From contig OZ010571.1 of NCBI GenBank assembly GCA_963932145.1, forward strand, positions 116,678,946 through 116,742,945: a DNA stretch of 64,000 nucleotides. Reading direction: 5' to 3'. The stretch comes from Acanthosepion lycidas. Taxonomy: Eukaryota > Mollusca > Cephalopoda > Sepiida > Sepiidae. A program made the position numbers and the translations under genes. Shown here one piece after another: positions 14,402 through 27,559 of the stretch. Below the pieces are notes generated by a model, which saw nothing but the letters and a program-made list of their open reading frames with translations, was not told where the DNA came from and made no database searches. Positions within the stretch are counted from its first letter, which is position 1. Every line of letters begins with the position of its first letter.

Positions 14402-14957
14402 TATTATAATCATAGAATTCACCGTTAGCATCTACCAGAAAAAGACGATATTAATTTGAATTTTTTTTTTCTCATTTCCATTTTCTCATTTTCTTGTCTA
14501 TATTTCTTTTACTTTTCTTTTTTTTTCTGTATTTCTTTCTTTACATAATTATTTAGTCCTTCTTTCTCTTGTTCACTGAAAGGAAAAAAACACTCGGACA
14601 TTTATATTCGGTCTCTAATCAAAAGGGAATAGTCCTTTATTATGAGTTACTTGTAGAGCGTAGCATACATACTAACTACATAATGAACTCGATAACAAAC
14701 AGAATTCTTTTATTTTTGCATTTAGCCAATATTCTTGAAAGTTTAAACACATTTTAAAATTTCAAAGTATAGTTACATGCTTATTTTGAGGATGTCAGTA
14801 AAGTTTATGATATATATACAATCCTTTCTTCCAGCACTTCAAGTGAATTTTCAAACGAATTAGTCAATCCTGGTACGAGGGGAGTTACTGTCACCTCAAA
14901 GACTATAATAATATAATCAAAATGAAAAAAAAAACACGAATTCAAATGCCATACAAC
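14402..14957. other. non-coding stretch
   Basis: T-rich then mixed sequence without recognisable genes or repeats. Confidence 0.5.
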
Positions 14958-15905
<948 letters not shown>

Positions 15906-15910
<5 letters not shown>

Positions 15911-17204
15911 GTTAGGATATATATAATTTACAAAAACGCGTTACCTAACTTTTAAAATTAATCTTGCTTACGGTCTTTATGTTATTTTTTAATTTTAAGC
16001 TAATAAATTAACTTTAATATTTCCAATAATCAAAATATTTCGCTGTAAAAATAGAATTTAAATTGATTGGATGTGGTTTTGTTCTGAAAAACGCGATTAA
16101 CGCACTGTTTCAATCGTCTTTCATCCCAACATAATTCACTTTATTAAAACTCTTCCAAAAATATGTTTGTCTCAAACTTTACTTGAGGAATATTAGCTTA
16201 TGTAAATTATGATTAATCTGATTTGCATTAAATATTATTTACTATGAATTTTAATACCGCGGAAATATACTTGTTCACCAGATTGTAGCATTGTAATTAT
16301 TGCGAAAGCAGCTGTATTGAAGTTTTGACAGCTTGATGACTGATCTAATGTTGTTCTAAGGATACTTCACCTATCAAAGCATAGCTGGAAAAAAATGATC
16401 TAGCGCCATATTATATAATCTTTAAGTACACATTAATCAAGAGAATTTAGGAAAATATTCAACGTAATCACGTGTTTCATTGATTTTTAGAAATGTGTAT
16501 TTAAATTTGCCTAATTTATCCTTATTATATTCTTATAATTTCGCCCATTGATGTGCACGTTTATATACATATAAAATAATTCAAATTTACTTTTACAATA
16601 TTATTGTTTAATAATTAACATTAATCTTTTCCATATATGATTAGTAAATATAGTTTTCCCTTAGTAATATAAACGTTTCACAAGAGTTTCTAGTAAATGG
16701 AGTTTCTTTCCGACAAAAACAGAACCATCATTTACATTCTGCAAGGAATTCTGCTTTTATTTTATATAAATATGCCAATATTGAAATTTCTCTAAATTTG
16801 AGAAAATGAAATAATAATGGGTAATAGATGTTAAAAAGTAAATACATTCCCGATTTTGTAAAATAAAAATTTTAAAAATGATTTAATTCCTTTATAAATA
16901 CGTCTTGAATATTTCCTCAAAACCAGACAATTATTTGATTTGTGCGAGAATTTCAAACAATGTATTTTTACGCCCAAAAACAGATACACATTCATACGAG
17001 ATATATTTAATATTATTCCAACTTGTCCTGAATTAAAGATAAATGAAATTAGTTACAAGTGAAATGATTTGAATATAGATAACGATTGACTTAGACTATC
17101 TATTAATGTTTTTTTTTTCTCTCCGATAATTTTTTGAGGGATATTTTCAAAAATTCTCTCCCTTCTCACATTCATTCCTCTGTCTCTCTCTTTACACAAA
17201 AGCA
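15906..17204. other. AT-rich non-coding stretch
   Basis: I see nothing assignable on either strand. Confidence 0.5.
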
Positions 17205-17225
17205 TACACACACAAACACACACAC

Positions 17226-17292
<67 letters not shown>
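17205..17292. repeat. (CA)n-(TA)n microsatellite
   Basis: A short CA-rich run is followed by a pure TA tract. Confidence 0.95.
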
Positions 17293-17294
<2 letters not shown>

Positions 17295-17509
17295 GCAATG
17301 GTAAAATCTTTAAAAAAGCAATAAAACGTTTTCGCTACCTGGTTATTTTAATTATATAATTTTAGAAATAAGGAGAGCTAAACCGTCAATGGAAGTTCAT
17401 AAAAATATGTATCGATAAAAAATGCTGGATATATTTACCTATCATTTTTCTGTATCCAAAATTCCTTCGTTCCTTCTAGCATGCTTTATTTTTTAAGAAT
17501 AAGGGCTAC

Positions 17510-17900
17510 AAAAATGTAATCTTGCTGCCACATCTTGGCTGGAGCTTCTCTATCCTCATATGCCGTTCTTGACAGATATCAAGGTCGTTTAAGTGGCTTT
17601 GTGATGATGATTTACTCTCAACCCTGCTACACCTTTCCCCAGAAACTTAATGTCCAAAGACTGTTGCTGTTTTATCACCACATCAATGTCAATTGTTCTG
17701 ACATATTCCATTCCTTAGCGCCACAGATCTATACATTTTCAACAAGGATAAGCTTCCTATAGTTTCATGAATTTAGCCCCCGAATTTCCTTCCACATTCC
17801 TCTGGTAAGAAAGAAGTTTTACTCATACACCTTCTTCCCAAGAACAGGTACAATGTAGAGAACATTTTGGCAGATATTATAATCTTGATAACCTCAAGAT
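17510..17900 (+). mobile_element. CR1/Jockey-like LINE, C-terminal end of RT ORF
   Basis: Plus-strand frames give HLGWSFS (frame-shadow of HIWAGAS), then SYAVLDRYQGRLSGF, LLLFYHHINVNCSD, SLAPQIYTFSTRISF and FHIPLVRKKFYSYTFFPRTG before a TAG where a Trp is expected. CR1 and related LINE proteins end with a CSHIWxGAP, LDRVQRR, LSLFYKY, VRTRRS, FFPRTxxLWN sequence of blocks, and this order is kept. Only the post-RT end survives and it is frame-broken. Related fragments lie at 19010-19640 and 24280-24800. Confidence 0.7.
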
Positions 17901-18083
17901 AAAAATCAGTTTTATCTATCCTTCATATGGTCATAATTTTCACTTCAAAGTTTTTTTTCTACGAAAATATCATACTCCTAATTCGGTAAGTCTCTCATTT
18001 TCATAGGTTCTTGCGTTTGTTTTCTATTGGTTTGATATGAGTAAAAACGTTTAAAAAACACAAACAATTCCAATGACTGGATT

Positions 18084-18134
<51 letters not shown>

Positions 18135-19009
18135 CACTAAAATAAAAGTTCGACTACTGGTTGCAGAAATATAATATGAAAATATTTCCTAAGTAATAAA
18201 TATCAGATAAACTCATCAGATTCCATTTGCTTCAACGATTTTCTTGTCAATATTTCTCCAACATCAAAAGATTATTTTGTTCCTTTATCTTATCTTATTG
18301 TGTTATATCCAAGTAATAAAACATTAGATATAATGTTTCCAAGGAGAAAATGTCATACAAATTCATTGAATGATCAGTGCAAAGATATATTTTGAAAGAC
18401 CTCTCCTTCGACACTTGTCAGTTCTAAAGTAGAATGAAATGCAAAGAGTAAGGAGTGACTTGATATATTTGTCAGATTCGTGTTTTCTGATAACAACGCC
18501 AAGGCTATATTTTTCAAGCAAACGTTAGAAGCCGGTCCTAGTTATTTAGTTCTTAGAATTAGCGTATCATTTATTAACTTGATGAAATACTCAAGAAGAC
18601 GATTTATTGAATTAATGCCGTATCCAAAGAGAGTTCGGTGAGGTAATGAAAAAACTAATACAGTTAGGTCTTTTCTAGAAGCTATGAACTTTGTCGGACT
18701 GTCATTTACTACATATGAAAGTAATAATTCTGATTATTGATAAAGCAACGAAAGTTATTTCATATGTAGGATGTGGTTCCAAAATATTTAACTTACGTCA
18801 TCAAAGCTTGCATTAATATTTTAATGGTAAATGTAACATAAGCATCTTAAACAGATGTATGTCATCACAAATTTATTTTCATCGAAAAGGAAAATTAAAA
18901 ATAAATGGACGATCTAGGCATTTAGAATCCATCTTGTCATATATTATTTGTCTAATTCTGATGGGAATATTGTAAATTGTAACGCATAAAAAAACCGCTT
19001 TGATTTAAC
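17901..19009. other. non-coding stretch with a (TA)n tract at 18085-18130
   Basis: AT-rich sequence containing one TA microsatellite. No gene was recognised. Confidence 0.5.
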
Positions 19010-19640
19010 AACCACAGGAACTTTTCTGGCTGCCATTGGCAAGACTGACTTGAGACAACAGGGGAGCAACACACTGCGCCTTCTTGGTTCCACGTTTACT
19101 ACTGACTTAATGTGGAGCGAGTACTTCGAATAGCTGCATCGACTGAAAGAAAAACTGAGTCGCTGTTTTGAGCTAGAACATTTGTGATTTCACAATCAAA
19201 CGTTCACATTTCCACATCTATCATTCATCCGTGTTTTGAATAATGTTGCCATATCCAGAGTGGCTCGTCTGCTGTGCATCTACAGATTATTGAATAATGA
19301 CAAAATCCGAAAAAAGGAACTGTATTAGAACCTGGTAAGACATCTCGACTTCAATCACTTTCACATTGACGCTTCGTGGCTTCCCTCTGCCTTTACTACA
19401 AATATTTTCATTGCTGATGCTATGGTGAGATTTTTACCTGGTGTCTCGAATGCATGAATTTCATCATGCTACTAGATTGGCAAAATGAAACCTCCACTTC
19501 TATTCCAACAGTTTTGTTTTTATTCGCACTTCCGTCATGTGGTATTCCCTAACGGCTAATGCTTCACTGATATTTGCAATGTTCAAATAATTAATAGCAA
19601 TATCAATTCTGCTTTCCAGAACCCAGTTTATAATTTGTCC
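19010..19640 (+). mobile_element. CR1/Jockey-like LINE, C-terminal fragment 2
   Basis: Translation gives TLRLLGSTFTTDLMWSEYFE, then RKTESLF-ARTFVIS, then a CCHIQSGSSAVHLQII block, SRLQSLSH and VASLCLYYKYF. Then come TRLAK-like text (EFHHATRLAK in another frame) and FLFALPSCGIP. These correspond in order to the LGLTFTSDLSW, GxLFRARR, CCHIWSGxSAxHL, LQSLSHRR, SLFYKYYFG and FFIRTxxMWN blocks of CR1/Jockey-like LINE proteins. Many stops and frame changes make this an old copy. The palm region is missing. Confidence 0.75.
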
Positions 19641-20783
19641 TTTTCTCAATTCTCAGTATACACAATATTTTCTTTCACTTTCATTCTCTGTAAAATTCTC
19701 TGTACTAATGACATTCACGAAATATGATATTATTAAAAAATTAAAAATAAATTGGTATTCTGACCTCTTATCATCAATACTGTTGAACCCATATCATATG
19801 GAAAGAGTAGTTCTCGTGCCATCACGGAATTTATGTAACTTTGTGCCTGCTTTTCCTATCAATTTCTCGAATAGTATTAACAGAAGACTTCGATATGTAG
19901 ATATGCAGCTGGAATGACTACCTGGACCTTGGTGTCTGAATGAGTGAATTTAAAGACATATCTTTCGATAGGATTATTTAAAAAAAAACAGTATAATTCC
20001 TGAACCACACACATAGCTTATTTATTATCGGTACAGGAATGTTCATAATTATATCTAATTAATATATTTGTCTGTCATTCTCTCTTACTCTCTTTCTCAC
20101 TCTCTCCCCAACACACCTTCAGATAGAGAAAGAGAATCCATTCATGTCTTCTGTTCCTCCTGAGTAGCCACCTTTAAAATATGGTGGTTTTCTGCCGATG
20201 ATTATCTCCAATACCAATACCGCAATTAGAAAAAATAAAAAGTTTTCCAGTTTTCCCCATCCATACGATTCACTTAACGGCCTTGAAACTGTAACATCCC
20301 ATTCAATGTGGAGAAGTTGATATGATCAGTGCCAATGTAAATACATAAGGTTATTGAAATAGCAAATAATGATTTTTAGAAATTATTCAAGTTGTTAAGA
20401 TAATATAAAATTTACATAGAAAAAGGAGAATGAATTTTAAAGTATGAGGTAATTCCAAATATGCAAATGGCAGTGAATTATTGAAGATTTGATGGAAATT
20501 ATTGAAGCGATACAAATGGGATTCAACCGAGGAATTCCATGAAAAACTTATTAAGAACAATTGAATCTGTAAAATTACTGGTAATGATCCGTAATTTTTT
20601 AGTCTTTAAAACACTCTGAGATGAATGCTTTGAAAATTTAGAATTCACTATGCGATTTGAAAGCGAATGAAGCAATAGAAATCAAGGAATGTCGAATATT
20701 CTGAAATTAAAAACATTTAGAAAAGGAAATATTTTTGCGACCATATATGCTTCTTCTAGCAGATAATTTATTTCTATTCAATG

Positions 20784-20846
<63 letters not shown>

Positions 20847-22312
20847 CTTAATTTATGCAGAGTGAATAAACTTACTTGTATAATTCTTTTGGGGGGTCTT
20901 AAAGATATGCATTTCTACACTTGAAATTGATTTTCAGTAACAGTTTTAACAAGGGTTAAGCAGATACATACATACATACATAAATACACGTGAAAATTTC
21001 ACAGTTTCCTTTTTCATTTCCTGATGTAGCTTAATTCTTATGCTAATCAGTAAATAAGCATCTCGCAATTTCCATGACGTTGAAGATTTCCCATTGCAAC
21101 GGCAAATTCTTAAGATAGTAATCATAAATATAAATGCATTTAATCTCTTAAAAAACCAAAGGATAAAAATGAAAATATTCATAATTAAATAGTTTTTATT
21201 GCATTGAAACAGACGTTAAACAGATGAGGGTTTTATCTCCTTTTCTTTCTTTCTTTCTTTCTTTCTTTCTTTTCTATCAGTGAGATCAAAAATAGTCATT
21301 GAGAATTATTTTCCGTTTGCATCGCATTCAAAATGAATAGCTCAGGACTTTACATATTAATAAGGCGTAACTTACGAGGTATCAAACTAGGAAACTAACG
21401 AAGAAACAGATTTATTATATGAAATAACACATCAGAATTTAGGCAACTATTTCGTATCATTGAATATGTATTGTTTTTGAAAAACATATCGTGTATTGAC
21501 GTAGAAAATTTGAATACTATTTTCTATACAATTTCGAATGCATTCAACGACAAAGTAAATAAGAAATCTTACTCCACTTTCCCATCAAAAAGAAATTCTC
21601 CTATTCGTCTTGATTGTCCCTGAAATAAGCAACTTAATTTTTATCATTTTGACAATAATTTTATTTTATGTAACAAAATCGAGCGAGTATTTTCTCGTAA
21701 TTTCCTCATGTGTGTTAACACGCATGTAATATGAATGCATTCTAGCTTGGATATACGACATCTTCATAACGGTCAATGAAAATAAATCTTGCCTGGAGTT
21801 AAGCTCGTATTTAATTATGGGTACTATTATTCAAAAAGGAGACTGATACAATAATGGATTATTCAACCAGAAGCAAGCCCTATATACATTACGGTTATTT
21901 GAAAGGTTATACCAAATAGGCTTAGGGTCATGTAGCTATGAAAGGATTTATTGTCCCCTGATTATAAATCCTGAATATGATATATGACACGGGAAATAGC
22001 ATTAGAATTTGAAATTTGCATTAAAATTCAGCAGGCAATATTTCAATAGAGTGTCCCTCTGCGTAGGCTGAGTAGCTTCAAGTTAGTCTTGCAGGCAGTC
22101 TCGAATTCTTTTGGCAAATATATGTAAACATCATTCAAACTTCTACTCATTGATCTTTATTTCTCAGATGGAATACTTTATATGAGATATTCACGAAGCC
22201 GCTCTTCGTCCCGACAAATGCACAATAGTAAACTACTGAATGAGGATCGACAGTATCATACTTCTAACGATTTTTATTTATTTTCTTTTTTATTATTCTC
22301 ACTCAACATCAG
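19641..22312. other. non-coding stretch
   Basis: Contains a (TA)n tract at 20787-20842 and a (CTTT)n tract at 21240-21273. The rest is AT-rich without recognisable genes. Confidence 0.5.
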
Positions 22313-22492
22313 CTAATAATAAGGATCGAATACACCCTTCTGAACACGTCCGTCAGCTATTTTTACGAGCCAATCCTTGTTGCTGACCCCTGCTCGGGCA
22401 TATTTAACTTTGTCACAGAATCCACCTGTTTGTCTATTTACATAGTAACTCTTATAAGCGTCTTTAGTTACCTTTTCTGGTAGAGAGCGATT
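22313..22492 (-). CDS. possible terminal exon of an unidentified gene
   Basis: A Met-less open frame of about 60 codons runs on the minus strand to a TAG at 22313-22315. It contains KDAYKSYYVNRQTGGFCDKV, KYARAGVSNKDWLV and KIADGRVQKGVFDPYY. Its composition (Lys, Asp, Gly, Trp, Cys) is unlike the Ile/Tyr/Asn frames typical of this AT-rich DNA. Just inside its 5' edge is a plausible 3' splice site, CTCTCTACCAG (about 22474-22484), preceded by an ATTAAT-type branch sequence. Three AATAAA hexamers lie within about 40 bases 3' of the stop. I do not recognise the protein. It may instead be the end of an uncharacterised transposon ORF. The coordinates include the few codons upstream of the putative splice site. 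Confidence 0.4.
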   Translation of the reverse strand, partial: NRSLPEKVTKDAYKSYYVNRQTGGFCDKVKYARAGVSNKDWLVKIADGRVQKGVFDPYY

Positions 22493-22504
22493 AATTTTCC
22501 GTAA

Positions 22505-24279
22505 TCAAATTTTTGAACAAAAACAGAATGTTTAAACGTCGGTCTAAATAATTTTGACTTCGTACTTGTAAAATCATTGATGGATTCCAAGCATTTCTGT
22601 CAACCCATTATTACTCATGAGGATTAATCAAATCGTAGTAGGATTTCTTGAAACACCCCAAAGTTGCCGCAAACTAGAATCGCATTTCCGAGCCGATAAC
22701 ATCAAAATGACACAGCGAGGAGATTCGAAACAAGGTTTCATGATCTGAATCTGAACATTGTACGTTCTTACGCACACATCCATTATCTGCATGGTATCAT
22801 AAAATATTTGAATCCGTAAGAGGTGCTTGGTGATTTGGTGTTATTCTTGGTGCTTTCGAGCATTTATCAGAAATGTAAACTGTAATATTTGGTCTTAAAA
22901 TTAGATTTATAGCCGAAGTCACATTTACATGGCATAAGAGATAAAGAATCTGACTGTATAATATGTGAATGCAGTTTAAATGATAAAACCTGCGGCTTAC
23001 ATGTTACCCGATTTCTATTGGATAATAATTCACGGAGCCAATTCTCTTTTCCAACTGCTACGTAGGCAATTATCTTCAAAATTAATGGTTGTCATATCAT
23101 GATACAAAACATTGTAGCCATCTTATTCTGAGTAATATTACTCTATTCATCGATTGACATGGTAAATTGTTTGAAGAGGAATCAATGACCGATGAAAGAA
23201 TTCTCACCGAGGATCTTTTAATTAATATACCTTCGAAGGCATGTTCTACCTACAATTTGTAAAATAGGTAGATATATTAAAAAATATTTGATCATGACGA
23301 TTCCACAGGGTTTAACAGAGAAGAGACTGGAATGGCAGTGATTATGATAACATTTATCCGATAACAATATTACCAGGCTTAGTAAACATTAAAGGAAAGA
23401 AAAGAAAAAAAAATGCTTTTATATCATTTAGCAAGAACTTTCTAATAATTCTAAAAGGCAAATCGATAGTGACTTATGTTATAAATGGAAACTCGTGATA
23501 ATCGTAATAAACAAATTTATTAGTAATCGATTCTATTACATTGTGCTTTAATTCTTCCTATGAATACGTCGATTCCTTATATCGCTTCAGAAAGAATCTG
23601 CTACGTCCTGACATGCTGTGAAGTCAGAAAAGCTCACTCAGGTGAAAGTGATTGTTCCGGGGCCGCCGTAACTGCACGTTCAAACCTTGAGTGTTCGAAA
23701 TCATTTACCGGCCTTCTGGGTGAATTTATTTCAAATAAACATGCCCTCTTACACACCCACACGCTCGTGCGTGTTAGACGATATTTTGTTCACCTCTAGC
23801 TAATCTATTTCTCTTTCCATTTGCGGATATTCCTCTAAGACTTAGCCTCAAGTTACACCATTTCATGTCTTCAAAAACAAATGTCTCTATGCCATGTGAA
23901 CCACGTCGACTTTTTTTCTTTCTCTTCGTATTTCATTTTTGTGGACGTTCCACGCAGATTTCTTCACCCGTACCATTATAGTGTATAACGTACTCCTGAA
24001 AAAGTGCTTCACTGTTCACAACAAACTTCATCACGTCTACGTTCTACTGCTATCTATTCTGCATGTCCTTATCATATACACATCTTATACTCTCTTACTA
24101 TGCTCTTAAAACAAGATTATTCTATAACAGTTTGCCTTAGATGATTACTGGCTATTGTCTTGATTGAAATCAATATAAAACACCGTTATTTTGAATTCAG
24201 TCGCTGTAAATATACACAATTCATCTTTCTTTTAATTTGGCTCTCTGCCTCACCTCAAACTTGCAACTTCCTGACCTAA
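22505..24279. other. unassigned stretch
   Basis: Mostly AT-rich. The part at 23560-24060 is less AT-rich and holds a 79-codon frame (23560-23799) with no motif I recognise. It may be decayed repeat. Confidence 0.45.
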
Positions 24280-24800
24280 ATACAGTGTGTATTCCCCTCC
24301 TCTAGATCCAATTCTGACGCTCAGTCAGGATTCACAAACACAGTACTAAGTGATAAACTCATCACGAGGGTGATTGTCTTAGGTATCTAAATGTACTTTG
24401 ATAAGAGGTGTCATAGTAAGGTTACTGAAACTATCCAGTTATGACTATTCTCCGACAGTCTTCACAATTGCCAAGTTCTTCTCATAGGAAGAATCATAAA
24501 GTCAGCAATAATAGTCTTTTTTCAGTACATGGAATCAATACCGGCATCTAACAAAGCGCTCTCCTAAGTCTTTCCCTATTTCTTTTTTATATTAACGAAC
24601 TGATCAGGAAGCGTCTCTGAACGTTAGCCAATATCTATGTAGATGATACCATGGATTAGGAGTTCAACGCCAAATGTCACGGCGGTCAATTCCTGGTAGA
24701 TGATCAATTTTTCCCTCTCTCTAACACAATAATTGAGAAAAGACTAGCTTGCACTTTTCAATACTTCCAAAACCGTAATAATAACGATCCACGATCAACG
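24280..24800 (+). mobile_element. CR1/Jockey-like LINE, RT palm fragment
   Basis: In-frame pieces read SGFTN, TRVIVLGI-stop-MYFDKRCH, LFSDSLHNCQVLLIGRIIKS, INTGI-stop-QSALLS, LFYINELI and NIYVDDTMD. These align with SGFR, VVALDISKAFDKVWH, LSxSFLNWLxSFLxxRTIKV, INAGVPQGSVLSPTLF, LYINDLL and IHxYADDTTL of CR1/Jockey-type reverse transcriptases. The catalytic box is YVDD (24636-24647). The PQGS motif is interrupted by a stop. It is inactive and old, and may be the same family as the C-terminal fragments to its left. Confidence 0.7.
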
Positions 24801-25077
24801 AGTAAGTGTTGAATATGCTCAATGCAAGATGAATGCTTGTACTCAAAATGAAACCTCATTATTCGAAACAATATTTGGTCAGATTCATATCGACAATATA
24901 TTACTATTTACGTGTGAAATTTCCAGGCGAGGTACCGCTTCTATTCTTCAGGCAATTAGGACCATGCAATTTAAACAGGGTTTGATCATCGTCATGTCCT
25001 TAATATTCGTTTGATAAGACCTACTAGAACAAATTCTTCAAGGGACCTGCTATATTTTTCATCGGGCTATTAAGAGA

Positions 25078-25078
<1 letters not shown>

Positions 25079-25151
<73 letters not shown>
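25079..25151. repeat. (TA)n microsatellite
   Basis: A pure TA tract. Confidence 0.97.
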
Positions 25152-25154
<3 letters not shown>

Positions 25155-26537
25155 GAGCTTTACCCCAAGCAATGCAGGAGGGCATCTAGCGCGCAACTGG
25201 TTACAGACAGTGTGAGCAAGAGTAAAAAAAAAAGACCTGACAGAGGAAAGAATGAAGAGAAAGACGGGGAATTAGATCAAGGCATCTGAAAATATTGATT
25301 GATATTTTACTTTAATATTTGAAGATTATAACTATCGAGGAAGCAAGTAATAGGAAAGGAGTTTCACTGAAGGGATGTGCGAGATATGAAGCTACTGGAG
25401 TAGAAGAGACGGGTATATTTAACAGTTTTGACATTGAAAAGGCGCGACTGAGATACCGACCTAGTGGCACGTTTAAATTCATACAGTACGGGAACCAGCA
25501 AAATATTTGTGGAAATGATAGAGGGAAGAGAAGGAATTTTTGTGAATAATTGACTGTAGACGAGATGCCGGATTAGGACAAAACACATCGCATATCCGTC
25601 TCTGGATTTTCTCGAGGACATTGCGTGAATATTTAGTAAAATAAGATCAATTATCCTATGATGCCGCTCGTGCAGAAAATACATAATATTAATAACAAGA
25701 GATATTTTGTGTCTATTATACGTAATGTTCTTTTTCGATAGTGTCTAAATATCCTTTCGAAAATTTAGTTGTTTATGGGGATAAATTAACTAAAATTCGT
25801 GTTTCTTTTCTCTCCATTTCTTTATAATATAAAACATTATCATCTAGGTTAATAGTGAATGGAATATTAAGTGCATTTTAAGTAGTAGATTAAATCATTA
25901 TTAATTGAAAATAAGGCCAACATTTCGAGCCATAACAAATTAAGTTTAACGCAGTAAGGAACATGTATTTACGCGTTTGGGAGAGTAAATAAATTAATTT
26001 AAATATTTTATATACATTCCATTATGCGTCGTCTCAAACAATGGATATTTTATTAATGGGTTATTGCTTAATTTAGATCTGAATGGCTTCTAAAACAATT
26101 AGTGATTTTACAATTAGTTTTATAAATATTTCTCGTATTATTAAAGGGATATGTTATATTATCTTATACACATTATAGTTGATTTGTTGTTAATGATCTT
26201 TTGGTCGGATAAATAGTGACTGAGACTTTATAAAAGCAGTGTTTTTGAATAAGCTATATCTATTTTTATTATTATATGATGTGTTTATTATTGTTTATTT
26301 TCGGAAATTTATTTTGTTTTTAAAGATGCAATTTTAAATTAGCAATTGCTGCACAATACACCGAATTTGTAATTAAATGTTTTGCAATACCTTATTTAAC
26401 AAGTGGAAACGTATATACATATAAGATAGGAACGATTAAATTAACATATTTTAATAAAGTCTTAGTAGTATAGTTTTATATATAGTGTAAAATAAATATT
26501 GTTATTTTCCCACACGAATTATCGAAAGATTAAAATA
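25152..26537. other. AT-rich stretch without recognised gene
   Basis: The first 400 bases are purine-rich with open frames (25319-25549 plus, 25364-25684 minus) that show no known motif. From 25700 the sequence is very AT-rich and featureless. Confidence 0.45.
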
Positions 26538-26616
26538 TTAGGTTGGTGCAAAATAATGTCGGTTTTTTACGTACTTTTTAACGTCAAAAACCGACATTAC
26601 TTTTGCATCAACCTTA
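26538..26616. mobile_element. mariner-type MITE (MADE1-like hairpin)
   Basis: A 79-base hairpin begins TTAGGTTGGTGCAAAATAAT and ends in its near-complement ATTACTTTTGCATCAACCTTA, with arms meeting around TTTTTACGTACTTTTTAACG. It sits in TA-rich sequence, as mariner inserts at TA. The length and terminal sequence closely resemble the Hsmar1-derived MADE1 family of primates. The shared ends reflect conserved mariner TIRs rather than recent shared origin. Related hairpins lie at 30593-30693 and 60372-60449. Confidence 0.8.
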
Positions 26617-27559
26617 TATGTCAAGGTTTATAATTAATAAAATTAAAAGCATAATTTTATCGAAGGAATATTACGTCATAAAATACTGGTCATGGTAAAT
26701 TTTAAATAGACATTGATTACTTCATATTATTTGAACTATGTTAGAAAAAAATTTATTTATTTTTAAAAGAAAAATGTTACCAAACCTTGCAAACAATAAT
26801 ATAATAGCAATAGATGCAATGATATTTTTTGTTATAAATCTACATTTTATTCTTGGAAAAATTAACGTTGGGAAGTGTATACTTTTATTTCCTTGTTGTT
26901 AATCTCATTCGTAATTTAATTTGTTCATTTCTCGACAGTTAATGCATAGCATGTTCCTCTCAACAATTCTCTTCCCTAATTAGAAAATTCATTTGGAGAA
27001 AGTTGAAATGTAAACCTGTATATTTGTATATAAGTGACGCCCTTTATTTAATCAAGATGTGAAGATGATTTCTATTTACTACGAAGTAAATCATATTCAT
27101 TTTACGCCAGTGAACCTATTCGCCAGAGAACGAGAATCATTGGTGGTGTAGTTAATGAAGAAAACACGTAAAAGTTGAAATGTAAACACTTTCAGCTTAC
27201 AATTGTCCTCAGTTTCATACATGAAAATTAAACCCTTTTCAAGTTATTTGTAACGGATGGTTTGTAACATGATGAAACAAATTGTTTTCCGTAGAGACAA
27301 AAGGAAGCATTAATGTAACATATAGGTATTTCCACTGAAACATACTGAGAAAAACGGACGTAACTTGTAAGCAACGATGTGATTTTACTCTATATGGAAA
27401 AAATGTCACTTATAATTTGAATAAAAAAGAGATAGTTTAGAATTTGAGTTGTTTTATATTCCGTGCTAATAGGAATATATAATTGAGCAACAAGGTTGAT
27501 AAATAAGTTTTTATTGTAAAACCAGAAAAATAAGAATAAACTTAAGACTTATGCACAAA
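26617..27559. other. AT-rich non-coding stretch
   Basis: Nothing assignable was seen. Confidence 0.5.

Noticed and set aside
23560..23799. 79-codon plus-strand frame in a GC-richer patch
   Set aside because: No motif, no splice or promoter context, and similar length is expected by chance in a less AT-rich patch.
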